From positions 372,001 to 436,000 of the forward strand of contig CAUEEP010000736.1 of assembly GCA_958450365.1 (NCBI GenBank): a DNA stretch of 64,000 bases, in the 5' to 3' direction. Made by a program: the position numbers and the translations under genes. Positions within the stretch are counted from its first letter, which is position 1; every line of letters begins with the position of its first letter. Of the stretch, positions 46,801 to 57,843 are shown piece after piece. The stretch comes from Mesorhabditis belari (lineage: Eukaryota > Nematoda > Chromadorea > Rhabditida > Rhabditidae). The notes beneath the pieces were generated by a model, which was given only the letters and a program-made list of their open reading frames with translations, was not told where the DNA came from and did not search any database.

Positions 46801-49800
46801 GAGAAGAGAAATGCGAGTTTATGCCTTTTATGGCCCCAAGAAAGATCAATGTAAAAGATGGACGAATTGTGAGCATGCAATTCGTGAAAACTGAAACAGA
46901 TGATGAAGGAAATTGGTGTGTTTTTAGAAAGAATATTGAGTATTAAAGCTAATCCTATCAATTATTCGACTTTTTTCTTGTTCAGGTACGAAGACGAAGA
47001 GCAATCTTTGACATTAAAAGCTGACTACGTTATCTCAGCTTTTGGATCGACTCTTATCGACAAGCACGGTACAATAAAGAAGACTTTTTTCTTTAATTAA
47101 AAACTCTTTCCCATTAGTCACAGGAATAATTTGGTAGAAACAATCTAAAAGTAAAACCATTAAATCCTAAATTTAGGGAAGATCTATAAAGAATAAATAA
47201 TCAAAGTCAAGGGATTGAAACCTTGAGCTGCCGACTAATATACAGGACTCTTAGTCAGTCTGAAGTAGCTGAATTTTGGCAACGCAAGCTGAATTTTAAT
47301 GATAAATTAAACTAACAAAGCTTATCTGACAAATCAAGTTCTAAAACTGATAATGTCTCAAATTTTAGTTGTGGAAGCGATGGAGGGAATCAACTTGAAC
47401 AAATGGGGTCTTCCCGATGTCAACAAAACTACACAAGTATTTTTATTTAGAATTATAATATATTGAAAGTTAGTAATCATAACATAAAATAAGAAAAATA
47501 CACAAAAACCATAAAAAAAGGTAAGCAAAAAGTGAAATGGGGACTCATAACATAATACGAGGTTGTTGCGGTAATTCTTGGTCACCCTGTAGAAATACAA
47601 TTAGAAATACAATGGAGCAAACCATAGGCTAATAGGTAAATTGGTTATTTCTAAATAACTTTTTAAATGAAGACTTCTAAGAAATTTCTAGATAGCTTTT
47701 TAAGCGTTTAAAGACTTGTCGGTCAACCTAAGCGGATTAATTTTTACCATGGGGCTCATACGACGTTGTTGCGGTAATTCTTGGTCACCCTGTACAATCA
47801 AAATTAGTTTATTAATACCAAGATAACAATAAATAGAAGTAGATTATCTAATTTTAAGCAAAACTTTGAATTGAAATTTTGAAATTTTTAGGGAACCTCG
47901 GACCCGAGTGTTTTCGTTGGTGGAGATGTTGGTGGAGTGGCTGAGACAACTGTTGAGTCGGTTAATGATGGAAAGGTAAACGAGTTTTCGAAATTCTTTA
48001 GGGTAAAAGAATGCCTTTTATAGCTAATTGCATGAAATTATTTGTGATTTCTAGGTGGCTGCTTGGCATATGCATCGCTACTTGCAATCAATGCACGGAA
48101 ATCAAATCTCTGAGCAGCCGCAACTTCCGCTCTTCTATACTCCAATTGATGAGGTGAGTTTTGTGCTTTTAAAAAGCCCTCAATTCAAAGCTTTCCGTAC
48201 ATTTGACTTTGACAATTTCTGTAGGTAAAGATCAAAAATTCAGGTCGATATCTCTGTTGAAATGTGTGGAATGAAGTTCGAGAACCCGTTTGGTCTCGCC
48301 TCAGCCCCACCAACCACCACTGGGCCAATGTGTCGTCGCGCTTTCGAGCAAGGATGGGGATTTGTGCTCACGAAAACATTCGGACTTGATAAGGTAAAAA
48401 AATTCGAAAAAATTAAAAATTTTCGCTCCTGGTTGGGTTCGAACCAACGACCTTTCGGTTAACAGCCGAACGCGCTGCCGATTGCGCCACAAGAGCGGCG
48501 GGGAAGGGTCTTATCATTTGACCCTATCAATGGGGGCAAGCAGAGAAGCGATCTGAGACAAGGATTAATGTAATTGAAAATTTCATGAGTTAAGGTCCCT
48601 TTTTTAAAAACTTTTAAAGTCTTATTGTTAAAATTTATCTAGATTTGTGATACTTGAGTAGATTTGTTACAGAATGGCCAAATTTTCATGTAAATTTCAG
48701 GATCTTGTCACAAATGTCTCTCCGAGAATCGTTCGAGGAACGACAAGTGGACCGATCTATGGACCAAATATGGTTTTTTTCGAAAACCTAAAAACTGATA
48801 ATTTTTCTTTTCAGGGCTCATTCTTGAACATTGAGCTAATCTCTGAGAAATCGGCCGCCTATTGGCTTCAATGTGTGCGCGAGTTGAAGAAAGATCATCC
48901 AACGAAAATTGTTATTGCTTCGATTATGTGCACTTTCTCTGAGGTATTCAAATTGTTACTTTAAAACAGATCTATAAACTAAATATGGCTAACTATTCCT
49001 TATCTTTCTAAATTTGGTTCCTTATCTCTTTAGATTTGGTTCCTGATCTCTCTAAACTTGGTTGCTTATCTTTCTAAATTTGGTTTCTTATCTCTCTAAA
49101 TTTGGTTCCTTATCTCTCTAAATTCGGGTCCTTATCTCTCTAAACTTGGTTTCTTATCTTTCTAAATTTGGTTCCTTATCTCTCTAAGTTTGGTTCCTTA
49201 CCTCTACAAATTTCGTTCCTTAACTCTACAAATTTGGTTCCTTATTTTCCTAAAACTATTTAAAAACTCTTTATAAACATAAAAAGTTGATCTGGATATC
49301 TTTAGGAAGATTGGAAATATTTGGCTAAAGAAGCGGAGAACGCTGGTGCTGATGCTTTAGAGTTGAACTTGTCCTGTCCACACGGAATGGGAGAAAAGGG
49401 TAAAGTTAGAGAAAGATTTAGAACTTTTTATATCAAATAATCTTTTCACAAGATAACAATATGAATTTAAAGTTTGAAAAATAACAAAACTTTTAGGAAT
49501 GGGTCTCGCTTGTGGTCAAGACCCAGCAATTGTCAAGCAAATCTCGGAATGGGTTCGAGAGACTGTTAAGGTGAAAACAAAATAAGATAAAGCTGTAATT
49601 CGATGATATTTCTAGATCCCATTCTTCCCAAAGATGACCCCAAATATCACGGATATACGTGCAATTGCCCGCGGAGCGAAAGAAGGAGGAGCTGATGGAG
49701 TAACAGCAACGAACACTGTCTCGACTCTCATGCATCTAAATGCTGATGGAACTGCTTGGCCGAAAGTTGGTGGGGATACAAGGTGAGCTCTTGATTCATA

Positions 49801-51947
49801 AAGCAACTGGAACAAACTCGTTTAGAACAACTTACGGTGGAATGTCTGGCTCGGCCATTCGACCAATTGCTCTCAAAGCCGTTTCAGCCATTTCAAACGA
49901 TATGCCTGGATTCCCTGTGCTGGCCACTGGAGGTATTCAATAAATAAAACTTAAAATATGCAATGATCATCAACTACTTTAGGTATTGAATCCGCTGAAA
50001 CTGGTCTCGAATTCCTAATGGCCGGCGCCTCGATCCTCCAAGTGTGCTCAGCTGTTCAGAATCAAGATTTCACTGTTATTCAAGATTATTGCACTGGATT
50101 GAGAGCTTTACTTTATTTGAGAGTAAGTTCATTGCTTCTCTAGAAGCTCTCCTTTATTGTGCATCATTTCTCTTTTTTGACAGTCTTTAGTTGAATAATA
50201 AGAAATTTTAGTCAAAAAAGTAGTAAAAAAAGCAACAACCAAGCAACAACTTGTTTAGCCGCTTTTTAACAGAACATTGTTTCTTTCTTTATTAAATATT
50301 GACGAATTTGAAGATCTAAAAGATAGCTAATAATCGTTAACGCTTCAGGGAATCAAAGCTCTTCGTGAATGGGACGGTCAAAGCCCACCGATCACAAAGC
50401 ATCAGCGTGGAAAGCCGCTTCTCCTCGAGAACACGGTAAAAACATCAATAAGCTATAGAGTTTATAGCTAATAACATATCATATCTATAAACCATTTTAT
50501 AAAATCAAATTCCAGCATCTTCCCAACTTTGGTCGATACAGAGAAGAGAGGGAAAAACAAGAGCAAGAAGCTCTCTCAAGAACGAATCTGTTAGAAACAA
50601 ATGGATTGCATTATGCTTCTAGACCCGATAATCAGCCTGATAAAGTCTACTCAGTTCAGGTATAGTTTCATTCTTTATCTCTTTATCAAAAGTTATTTAA
50701 ATATACAATATGAATACAATTGCAGGAAGTGATCGGCGTTGCTTTACCCCGTATCGGTCCCTATGTCACTCTAGATAATAAAGAGCAAAAGGTAACATTG
50801 AAAATAATAAAATAATGAACTTGTCTAGTATTTTAAATCTTTTATTCTTTAAATAGAGTTTTTTTTGGATGAATGAATCGACTTTAGATTGCTATTATCG
50901 ATGATGATATGTGCATCAATTGTGGAAAATGCTATATGACTTGTAACGATTCTGGATATCAAGCTATCACCTTTGATAAGGTAAAATCTTGAAAAGTTTC
51001 CGTAAATACTTTAATAGTACCCCACCCCCATAATGAGGGTGTGGAGTGATGCGTAGTCTAGCTTTGAACAAGTTTTCCTGGACACTAGTTTATGCTGCAA
51101 TGCTCGCTTTGGTATCAAAAAATAGCCCTGAATTTCAGCTATTTTTTGAAACCAAAGACTCATTTTTTGAAAGTACGGGCGCTTTGAAAAAAATACTAAA
51201 AACTTTTGCGACTACGCGACTGTACGAGGGGGGTGGGGTACTATTACAGTATTTACGGTAAGTAAATTTTATAGAAACTAGATTTAACTCTATTTAACTC
51301 CTATTCATTTCCTATTCTTTTAGGTAACTCATTTCCCTCATGTACAAGAGGATGACTGCACTGGATGCACTCTTTGCTACAGGTTCTTGCATTTATTATT
51401 GTACTAAAGTTAACTAAATGATACTATCTACATTGATTCTATTGTTCTACAATCTACATTGATTCTATGGTTAGATTCATTTTAAATAATTTACAATTAG
51501 ATAATGATTCTATTGTTCGATTCATTTCAGTGTTTGCCCGATTCCTGAATGTATCAAGATGGTGCCGAGAAATGGATGGAAAGCGCCGATGAGAGGGATC
51601 AAGCCTGAGGTTGATTCATAGAAAAGCAAAAGAATAACAAAAAGAATCAAATATTAAGCTTACTATAGCTCTTAATATTTTATAGAATCTAATCCAAAAG
51701 CTTAAACTAAAAACTTGAAGTAATCCGCAGTTGATTTTGAAAATTTCCTTTGGGGAGTTTAATTTAAAGAAAACACATTATAGTTTAAAGATATTCAGTT
51801 AAAAGCTAAACAGCTATAGAGTAATTTCTTTTATTTTAGAGTTATTCAGTTAAATTTCGAAAATTTCAGTTCGAACCCGGCACTCCAGACGTTGTCAAAG
51901 TTGATCACAAAGGAAAAATCGTACTCGATCCGAACTCTCCATATTAA
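43838..51947 (+). CDS. dpyd-1: Dihydropyrimidine dehydrogenase (NADP+)
   Basis: Thirty-two exons join to 1046 residues, close to the usual 1025-1060: 43838-43888, 43965-44075, 44359-44444, 44564-44651, 44836-44997, 45068-45159, 45399-45497, 45561-45642, 46150-46218, 46278-46404, 46445-46547, 46654-46723, 46788-46915, 46986-47068, 47369-47436, 47892-47975, 48055-48153, 48244-48393, 48701-48772, 48815-48943, 49306-49399, 49497-49570, 49616-49782, 49826-49932, 49983-50122, 50349-50435, 50516-50659, 50726-50791, 50888-50980, 51324-51382, 51531-51609, 51870-51947. It catalyses the first step of uracil and thymine breakdown in the cytosol. Visible in order: N-terminal Fe-S cysteines ([15 protein letters not shown]), an FAD motif ([19 protein letters not shown]), an NADPH motif ([17 protein letters not shown]), the FMN/pyrimidine barrel ([12 protein letters not shown] with the catalytic-loop Cys; [15 protein letters not shown]), and two C-terminal ferredoxin clusters ([23 protein letters not shown]). 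The ATG is five bases after ttttcag, as for trans-splicing. Introns hold MITEs and a tRNA gene. Confidence 0.97.
44086..44303. repeat. MITE family A copy 3
   Basis: Starts ttaccatattttctctaata and has the family core. The right end is eroded. It lies in intron 2 of dihydropyrimidine dehydrogenase, ten bases past the donor. Confidence 0.85.
45678..45880. repeat. MITE family A copy 4 (short subtype)
   Basis: Lacks the tgcaccctgagcgtcgc segment after ctaatagtag, a deletion shared only with the copy at 61255-61462. Intron 8 of dihydropyrimidine dehydrogenase. Confidence 0.85.
45896..46113. repeat. MITE family A copy 5
   Basis: Full-length family A element 16 bp right of copy 4 in the same intron: taccgtattctctctaatag ... 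gagagaatacggt. Confidence 0.88.
47438..47800. repeat. Repeated gttgttgcggtaattcttgg, then tcaccctgta
   Basis: The 30-bp motif occurs at about 47560-47590 and 47767-47797 in the same orientation, in intron 15 of dihydropyrimidine dehydrogenase. It resembles a Tc1/mariner terminal repeat (acagggtgacca on the complement). No transposase is present. Confidence 0.55.
48424..48496 (-). tRNA. tRNA-Asn (anticodon GTT)
   Basis: 73 bases on the minus strand. The acceptor stem GCTCTTG/CAGGAGC has one G-T pair. The D arm is GCGC...GCGC, the anticodon loop CTGTTAA in a TTCGG/CCGAA stem, and the T arm GTTGG-TTCGAAC-CCAAC. Both Pol III boxes are intact, and a T run follows. It lies antisense inside intron 18 of dihydropyrimidine dehydrogenase. 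Confidence 0.95.
49000..49250. repeat. Tandem repeat ttccttatctctctaaattt
   Basis: About eleven 22-bp units in intron 20 of dihydropyrimidine dehydrogenase. Confidence 0.9.
50136..50184 (+). repeat. Captured 49-bp piece of meckelin exon 13
   Basis: Matches the minus strand of 57964-58012 with one mismatch. It covers codons for part of the last meckelin exon, but sits in intron 25 of dihydropyrimidine dehydrogenase, 14 bp after the donor. Confidence 0.85.
50999..51260. repeat. MITE family B copy 2
   Basis: ccgtaaatactttaatagta ... tattacagtatttacggta with the tgcgtagtctagctttga core, in intron 29 of dihydropyrimidine dehydrogenase. About 150 bp shorter than 12495-12912, having only one core unit. 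Confidence 0.85.
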
Positions 51948-52019
51948 AAATCACTAGTTTTGTTTGATCCTTGTATTTCAATAACTTATTAATAACTTTT
52001 TCAATCAAATTTTCTTTTT

Positions 52020-52645
52020 ATCTGTAGCTTTTATTGGATTCCTCAAGAAAATTTCTCTTTGTTTACAAGTTTCTAGATTTTATCTTAGATTACGGTAGAT
52101 TTATTGCTCAATAAATAGATTAAAAAACGATGTTTTTACTGCTACAACTGCTTTGTAATGTGAAAAGTGAGGAAAAAACTGATGGTAAAGAAAAGAAGAG
52201 ATACAAAGCTATGTTTTTTTCTTCAATGCTTAAGCAGGAATTTTTATGATATTCAGAAATCGGTTCCATTTCCAGTAAAAAAAATGATGCTTTGGTGATT
52301 GAGAGGAGCCACTTTTAGCTTCACTTTTAGCTTTATTGAATTCCTCAAGAAAATTTCTTATTTTTTACAAGTTTCTAGATTTTAGATTACGGTAGATTTA
52401 TTGCTCAATAAATAGATTATAAAATTCGATTAAAAATCGATGATTTTACTGCTACAACTGCTTTGTAATGTGAAAAGTGAGGAAAAAGTTGCTAGAATAA
52501 AGAAAAGAAGAGATTTTAAGCTATGTTTTTTTTCTTTAAAGCTTAAGCAGTAACTTTTAAGTTATTCAGAAATCGATTCGATTTCTAGTAAAGAAAATGA
52601 TGCTTTGGTGATTGAGAGGAGCCACTTTTAGCTTCACTTTAGCGA
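52020..52645. repeat. Two tandem copies (about 300 bp each) related to the meckelin 3' end
   Basis: 52025-52325 and 52325-52640 are near-duplicates. Each has attacggtagatttattgctc, aataaatagatt and aatgtgaaaagtgaggaaaa, which align in the same order with 57790-57910 (meckelin 3' UTR and last codons). The coding part is broken by insertions. Confidence 0.75.
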
Positions 52646-52667
52646 TTCTAATGTTTTAAACAGTTCA

Positions 52668-52925
52668 TGTCGATACTTTTCTTCTATTCTGGGGGTAATT
52701 ATATAGGCTAAAGCGATTGGTGCTTATTATAGAGTATTTCAAGCATGTTTCAAGTTATTATTGCAACTTTTCAAGTGTAATCAGCTTTGAGATAACGTTC
52801 GGTAATAAAACAGGGTAGGACACAGGGCTTATCAAATAGGATTATCAAAAATGTGCTTAAATTAGCACCAATCACTTCAGCATATATCTCTTTCTTCAGA
52901 ATAGAAGAAAAGTATCGACAAGAAT
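52668..52925. repeat. Inverted-repeat element
   Basis: Arms tgtcgatacttttcttctat, ttctg ... aaagcgattggtgct and their complement at 52868-52922. About 255 bp, non-coding. Confidence 0.75.
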
Positions 52926-52954
52926 TGCTTAAAATACTAGATTCGACTAAGAAG

Positions 52955-53290
52955 GGAATGCCAACTGGATGTGGAGCAATCGCCTAGGAGCAGGTCGAGC
53001 TACCATTTATTAAACAATTGCACGGTTTAAAGCATTGGAAAACAACAGGGATCGATTGGGTCGTGGACGGAAGAGATCTGTGATCACTGGATCGGTTGTC
53101 AAGGAAATGCGCGACAAGATCAGACGAAACCCGGAAAGGAAGGTTCGTCGCTTAGTCCGAAAAGCTGCGATTTTTGAGCCATCGATGAGACGGATTGTTT
53201 GAAAAAATCTCAAAATGAAAGCTTTTAAGAAGAAGAAGTGTCAAAGGATTGACGTCAAAGATGTACAAGATAAACCCTCTAGGATTCGGG
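52955..53290 (+). pseudogene. Tc1/mariner-family transposase remnant (DNA-binding half)
   Basis: The plus-strand frame reads DRLGRGRKRSVITGSVVKEM, then DKIRRNPERKVRRLVRKAA, then PSMRRIV and a stop. This is the GRPR-like hook and second helix-turn-helix of Tc1/mariner-type transposases. Stops occur at about 53008 and 53203. The catalytic half is absent. Confidence 0.7.
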
Positions 53291-53299
53291 TCCGCAGTT

Positions 53300-54170
53300 T
53301 AATTTTTATTTGCTTTTTTGGAGGTAATTGATCTCCATTTTAAAGAAAAGTCTTTTTCAAACTACTTCTCATACAAGTATTTACTTTTAACTACTAACGT
53401 TGGTACTACGCCGGTTTGGGGAGGGGGAAAGGCGCTTTTTTGTCTTCAAAATCACTCTTTCTGGCGTAGTTTTATGCGTAGATTCCGAAAAACATAAGGA
53501 AAACTTGGGAAAAGGGGTTAAGCCGAGTTTCAGGGCTTCAAAGTGCTTGCTCGTACGGTGTGATGAGAGATGCTTGACTTCACTCCCTTTGTAAGCAAGG
53601 CAAAAGTGGTAAAACCACCAAAATATCAAGAAAATTGTAAAACCGATACCTGGAAATCAATGAAAAAGAGAACTTTTATCCAGTTTTCATGACAGTTCAT
53701 AAATAGAAATATTTCTACAAGCTATCACAGAATCAGAAACTTTTAACCCGCTTGGTAAGCGTTTCGTTAATTTTTACGTTTGGTAAAACCCCCAAAAGTG
53801 ATAAAATAAAAGCCGTTTTCAACAATTCAATAAAATTATTGATGATCAACGTAGACATTGGTGACAGATTTTTCTAATTCCAAAGCTGTCATCTCATAGC
53901 TGTCAACATTTCCCTATTTCTTTCGTTAGAAAGAAAGAAATTGAGAAATAATTCGAAAGTTCGAAAAGTTTTGAAAAAATGGGAACAAAAAAAAAATGTT
54001 TTGAAAAGTTTTGAAAAAATGGGAACTAGCTTTTGACCTAATAAAATTGTTATTCTTTTTTGGAACACAAAAGCTTTTTGGAATATTCAGGCAATAACAT
54101 TTTTGTATCCACAGATCAACGACGACCAAAGGGCGAAATGAAATGAAAGCCAGCTGATGGGATCGTCCCT
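53300..54170. other. No gene recognised
   Basis: Intergenic sequence with a short duplicated ttttgaaaagttttgaaaaa pair near 53960-54020. Open frames at 53387-53629 on both strands have no splice or motif support. Confidence 0.4.
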
Positions 54171-54173
54171 TCC

Positions 54174-54180
54174 TATAAAT
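54174..54180 (+). promoter_or_regulatory. TATA box of the TSP1-like gene
   Basis: tcctataaatctg, 56 bp before the ATG at 54236. No acceptor stands before this ATG, so initiation from this TATA box is plausible. Confidence 0.5.
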
Positions 54181-54235
54181 CTGCCCAAAAAAGAGGAATC
54201 ATTATGATCGATTCGAATTCGTTTTGCTTAACAAG

Positions 54236-55614
54236 ATGTTGTTATTGTTTCTTCTCTCTTTTCTCCTCTTCGTTCACCCATCACACACAAGTTGCTCGTC
54301 TTGTGGGGCGGCCACTGCGGCTGGCACGTGCATTCTCGCGAGTGCCACCGAGTGTGGCACATTGATTTTCTACGACACCCCCGTTTTCACGTATGACTCC
54401 AATGATGGAGGATGCAAGGTCAGCTTCAGCTAGATCCCATTTTCAACTGAGAATACTTGTTCTTATTCTCGCTCTACATAAAATTTGTTTTGCAAGTAAA
54501 AGAAAGCTTCTTAATCAGGGACTCAAGAGTTTTTGTATGTTGATTTAGTCAAATCAGTCAAACCAGTCAATTAAATTCAGATTAGAGCCGAAAAATTCAT
54601 TGCTGAATTTCTCTATTGTTACGATATTGCAAAGATCTTTCGAAAATTCAATTAAAGAGTAAATGAAATAAAGTAAAATTCAGTTTGATCCTACTCTTTT
54701 TCTTAAAGTTGTCTTTTCTAAGTGAAATCCTACTGAGAAAACTGATAAACAACAAAAAGTTTAAAAGTTTTTTCTCATTTAGACAGTGACGGTCAAATGT
54801 CGTGGTCAGGAGTGGATTTACAGCACGACTCGTCTTGATGATGGGACACCGGCTCTGGTAGCTTTTTGAGATCAAAATTTTCTTATATTTGACAGTGGTT
54901 TTATTGTTTTCTTCATTAGTTAGTGAGTGTTTGATTGATCAACGATTTTTGATTGATTCTTCCATATCGTTTTTCTTTTAATGTTCTTTTAGAGCCCTTC
55001 TGGAGATCATTATGGAAATCCAAGAGTGACAATCACTAGCAGTGACGTGTACACGTGTGGGGCTGACGGCACGTGGTCTCCATCAAAGGGAATCTTTGCT
55101 TGTGAAGGTTCGCAAAGGCTTTGCACACAAATACATATGAGAATATCGCTTTTTTTTAGTCCTAGTTCGTACCCCAAAAACCACAACAACCAAAGCGACG
55201 ACGAAAAAAACGACGCCAAAAACGACGACAAAAACGACGAAAAAAACGACGCTAAAAACGACGAAAAAAACGACGAAAAAAACGACGCCAAAAACGACGA
55301 CCAAAGCCACAACAAAAACGACAACCACAGTTTGCAAAGGCACCTGGAGCTTTTGGTCTGATGTGACATCTTGCTCAAGTACTTGTGGAATGTGTGGAAC
55401 AAAGAGTCAATCACGACAGTGCACGCCTTCTCGTTGTGAATGCGAGTAAGAAATGGTAGAAGTATTGAGATTTAAAGTGATTTTCAGTGGAGTATCAACT
55501 CAAAATGTAAAATGCACTGACGCTCTTTGCCCATTCCCTGCGCCCACTTGTTGTCCGAGATTCGTGAAAAAGAAGGATATAGTCTTGAAGAAATACACGT
55601 GTCAGCCAGAGTGA
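54236..55614 (+). CDS. Secreted protein with Lys/Thr-rich linker and a TSP1-like domain
   Basis: Five exons, 261 residues: 54236-54418, 54783-54857, 54993-55107, 55160-55445, 55488-55614. A signal peptide (MLLLFLLSFLLFVHPSHT) leads into a Cys-containing module (SCSSCGAATAAGTC... to ACE, about 19-123) with no recognised family. Residues about 129-181 are a TTK/KTT repeat linker, probably O-glycosylated. The C-terminus (183-261) fits a thrombospondin type 1-like fold of nematode type (GTWSFWSDVTSCSSTCGMCG, then SRQCTPSRCEC, then CPFPAPTCC). Expected role: extracellular matrix or surface adhesion. All phases agree. Long antisense open frames opposite the linker are artefacts of its repeats. Confidence 0.88.
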
Positions 55615-55639
55615 AAGAAGAAAAATATAGTTTATTTAT

Positions 55640-56195
55640 TAGTAAAGTAAGCTTCTTTTGATTAATAGTGCTAGGAAACGGATTACAGTATAAACAGAAT
55701 GAGTATCTTAAAAATGCCTAAGATATTCATTCTATTTCTATCGTAATCCTTCTCCTATTTGCTATTAATGAAGCTCACAAATCACTAGGTCCTTTAATAA
55801 ATCTTTAAACTTATAAGACTTTAAAGATGAATCTTAAAATACATCAAACTTTACGCTAAAAGCACTTAAAGAAAAAGTTATTAAAGATCAAAAGATTTTC
55901 AATTTTTCAATCTTTGTCACCTTTCGTCATTTCATTCTTTATCTCCAAGCTATACTTTGTGATTCCAAATGTGTTCAATAATCAGTTTTCAAAGATTTTT
56001 GAGAATAATGATGTGTTGTCTTTATTTTTGTCTTCCTTTCGATAAGAGATCACAAAAGGTTTATTTACTCATCTCTTGCAAACGAGATACGGCGTGCTTG
56101 GATCTGATTGTCGATGTCTCATCAACCATAATCCCATTTGTGGACAATAAGTTGAGCACTCATCAAACGAGCCGACTCGTATCTAATTTTTATAT
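55640..56195. other. No gene recognised
   Basis: AT-rich 3' flank of the TSP1-like gene. An open frame from 55969 runs into the MITE at 56196 and lacks splice or motif support. Confidence 0.4.
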
Positions 56196-56717
56196 TATTG
56201 AGTTGGGGAGAATGAGTCGGCGCCGAAAATCAAAAAAATGTCTAAAACTTCAATTCGACTTCGTCAAATAATATGCGTTTGATATGAGTAGAATGGTTAA
56301 CTAATTCTCTACAAAATCACATTTAAAAGAAAATTCAAACAGCGCCTCCGCTCAAGAAAAAGCCATTTTTTTACAAAAACTACAAACTGTGATCTAGAAA
56401 AAACCATTGGTGGGATCTTCCTGCAAATTTGGCAACTTAAGTAATTCAATGTGCTCTATCTTTTTATATAAACACCAAAGAAGGTTTATGTAAAAGAAAC
56501 TGATCAAATGATGAGTCGGACTCTTTGCCATTTTAACCAGCTGCGTTTCGAAGTTCATAAACTCCACGAAAGAAAAGCTTTGTGGAATCTCTCAAAAGTG
56601 ATTTTGTAGAGAAATAGTGGATCCTTTTGATGAAACCAAACGTATGTTTAAAGAAGGCTTTATGTGTGCAAAAAGTCCCTTTCAGTTCGGCGCCGACTCA
56701 TTCTCCCCAACCCAATA
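56196..56717. repeat. Long-TIR MITE family C copy 2
   Basis: 522 bp, inverted relative to 21195-21718 and similar along its whole length. Ends ttggggagaatgagtcggcg and complement. Confidence 0.9.
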
Positions 56718-56829
56718 TAACCTAACTAGGGAATGATGACTCAAATTAGCCTTTTAATTCGCGTTATTGTTATTTTCCAATTAGTAATCTAACTTTCTAA
56801 ATCTGTTTACAAGTTTCTACATCGATGTA

Positions 56830-57744
56830 TTAGGTACGGAAAAAATTAATGTCGTATTTTTTCACTAAAGTTCAAACGTTCATAAAATTTTTATTGCAAA
56901 AGCAATTTAATCAAAGTAAAAACCAGTAGAATCTATACATGATTGCCAACGTTTGGCTAGGTTTTCAATTCCTAAAGTGTAGAGGGCGGGCTCCATTGAA
57001 TCGATAAACTCCTTGATGCCATTTTCCACCTCCCCTTGAGTAGCAAAGCATTTCTCCGATAAGAAGTGATCGAGGAACTTGAAAAAGTGTAAATCTGTAG
57101 CGGAAAAATCAGGAGAATATGTATCATGAGGGAGAACTTCAATGTGCAGCTCGTTCAATTTTTGAAGAGTCTTCAGTGAATAATACGGGCGGGCGTTGTC
57201 TTGCAATAGGATGGAACCCTTCCGATTGACTAGAGCTGGATCGATTCTTCGAAGTTTTTCATACATTTCGTTTATTTTGTGAATATACTTATCAGAATTC
57301 ATCGTTTTTCCGTTGGGTAGAATTGAATAATGGATCAGACCTTTCTGTGATCACCAAACACTGAGATGGCGTCCGAGGCCTTCCTTGTCATTAAGATCCT
57401 CGTCGCCTTCACGGAATCGTTTGAACCAGCGCTGAACTACTCGAACTTCAGCTTTGCCTTCCCGAAAAGCTTGATTGATGTTTTGGGTCGCTTCTAACGC
57501 ATTGTGGCCAAGCCTGAACTCATAGAAGAAGAGAAGGCGAAAGTCTCGATTTTCCATCGATGTAAAACAACCTGAAAAAAAACCATTAAGGAAGGTCTAA
57601 GCAAAAGTGTGACACAGAAGAGAAAATTGAGAAAAAAATACTCAAATACATAAAAAGATCCAAGGTTAATAAGTATCTGCAGCCGCGTAAGCGACGCCGG
57701 AAAGTGAGACCCACAAATACGACATTAATTTTTTTCGTACCTAA
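56830..57744 (-). mobile_element. Internally deleted mariner
   Basis: 915 bp between TA dinucleotides. Ends TTAGGTACGGAAAAAATTAA and its near-complement (about 30 bp, few mismatches). It belongs to a different mariner subfamily from the element at 29165. Confidence 0.9.
56907..57557 (-). pseudogene. Broken mariner transposase
   Basis: An N-terminal helix-turn-helix part (FRLLFFYEFRLGHNALEATQ...RWFKRFREGDEDL) continues in the same frame, through a TGA at about 57350, into GLIHYSILPNGKTMNSDKY and the C-terminal half (LLQDNARPYYS; YSPDFSATDLHFF). Roughly 100 residues in the middle, including the first catalytic Asp, are deleted at the GRHLSVW junction. The last two acidic motifs survive. It cannot encode an active enzyme. 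Confidence 0.88.
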
Positions 57745-57843
57745 TAGATGAGTTTCTAGATGATATTGTTAAATGTTACAAGATTTTACAAGTTTCTATA
57801 ATAAATTACGGTAGATTTATTGCTTAATAAATAACTGATAAAA

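Noticed and set aside
55010..55414. Long antisense open frames opposite exon 4 of the TSP1-like gene
   Set aside because: They are mirror images of the Lys/Thr codon repeat and contain only Ser/Phe or Val/Phe runs.
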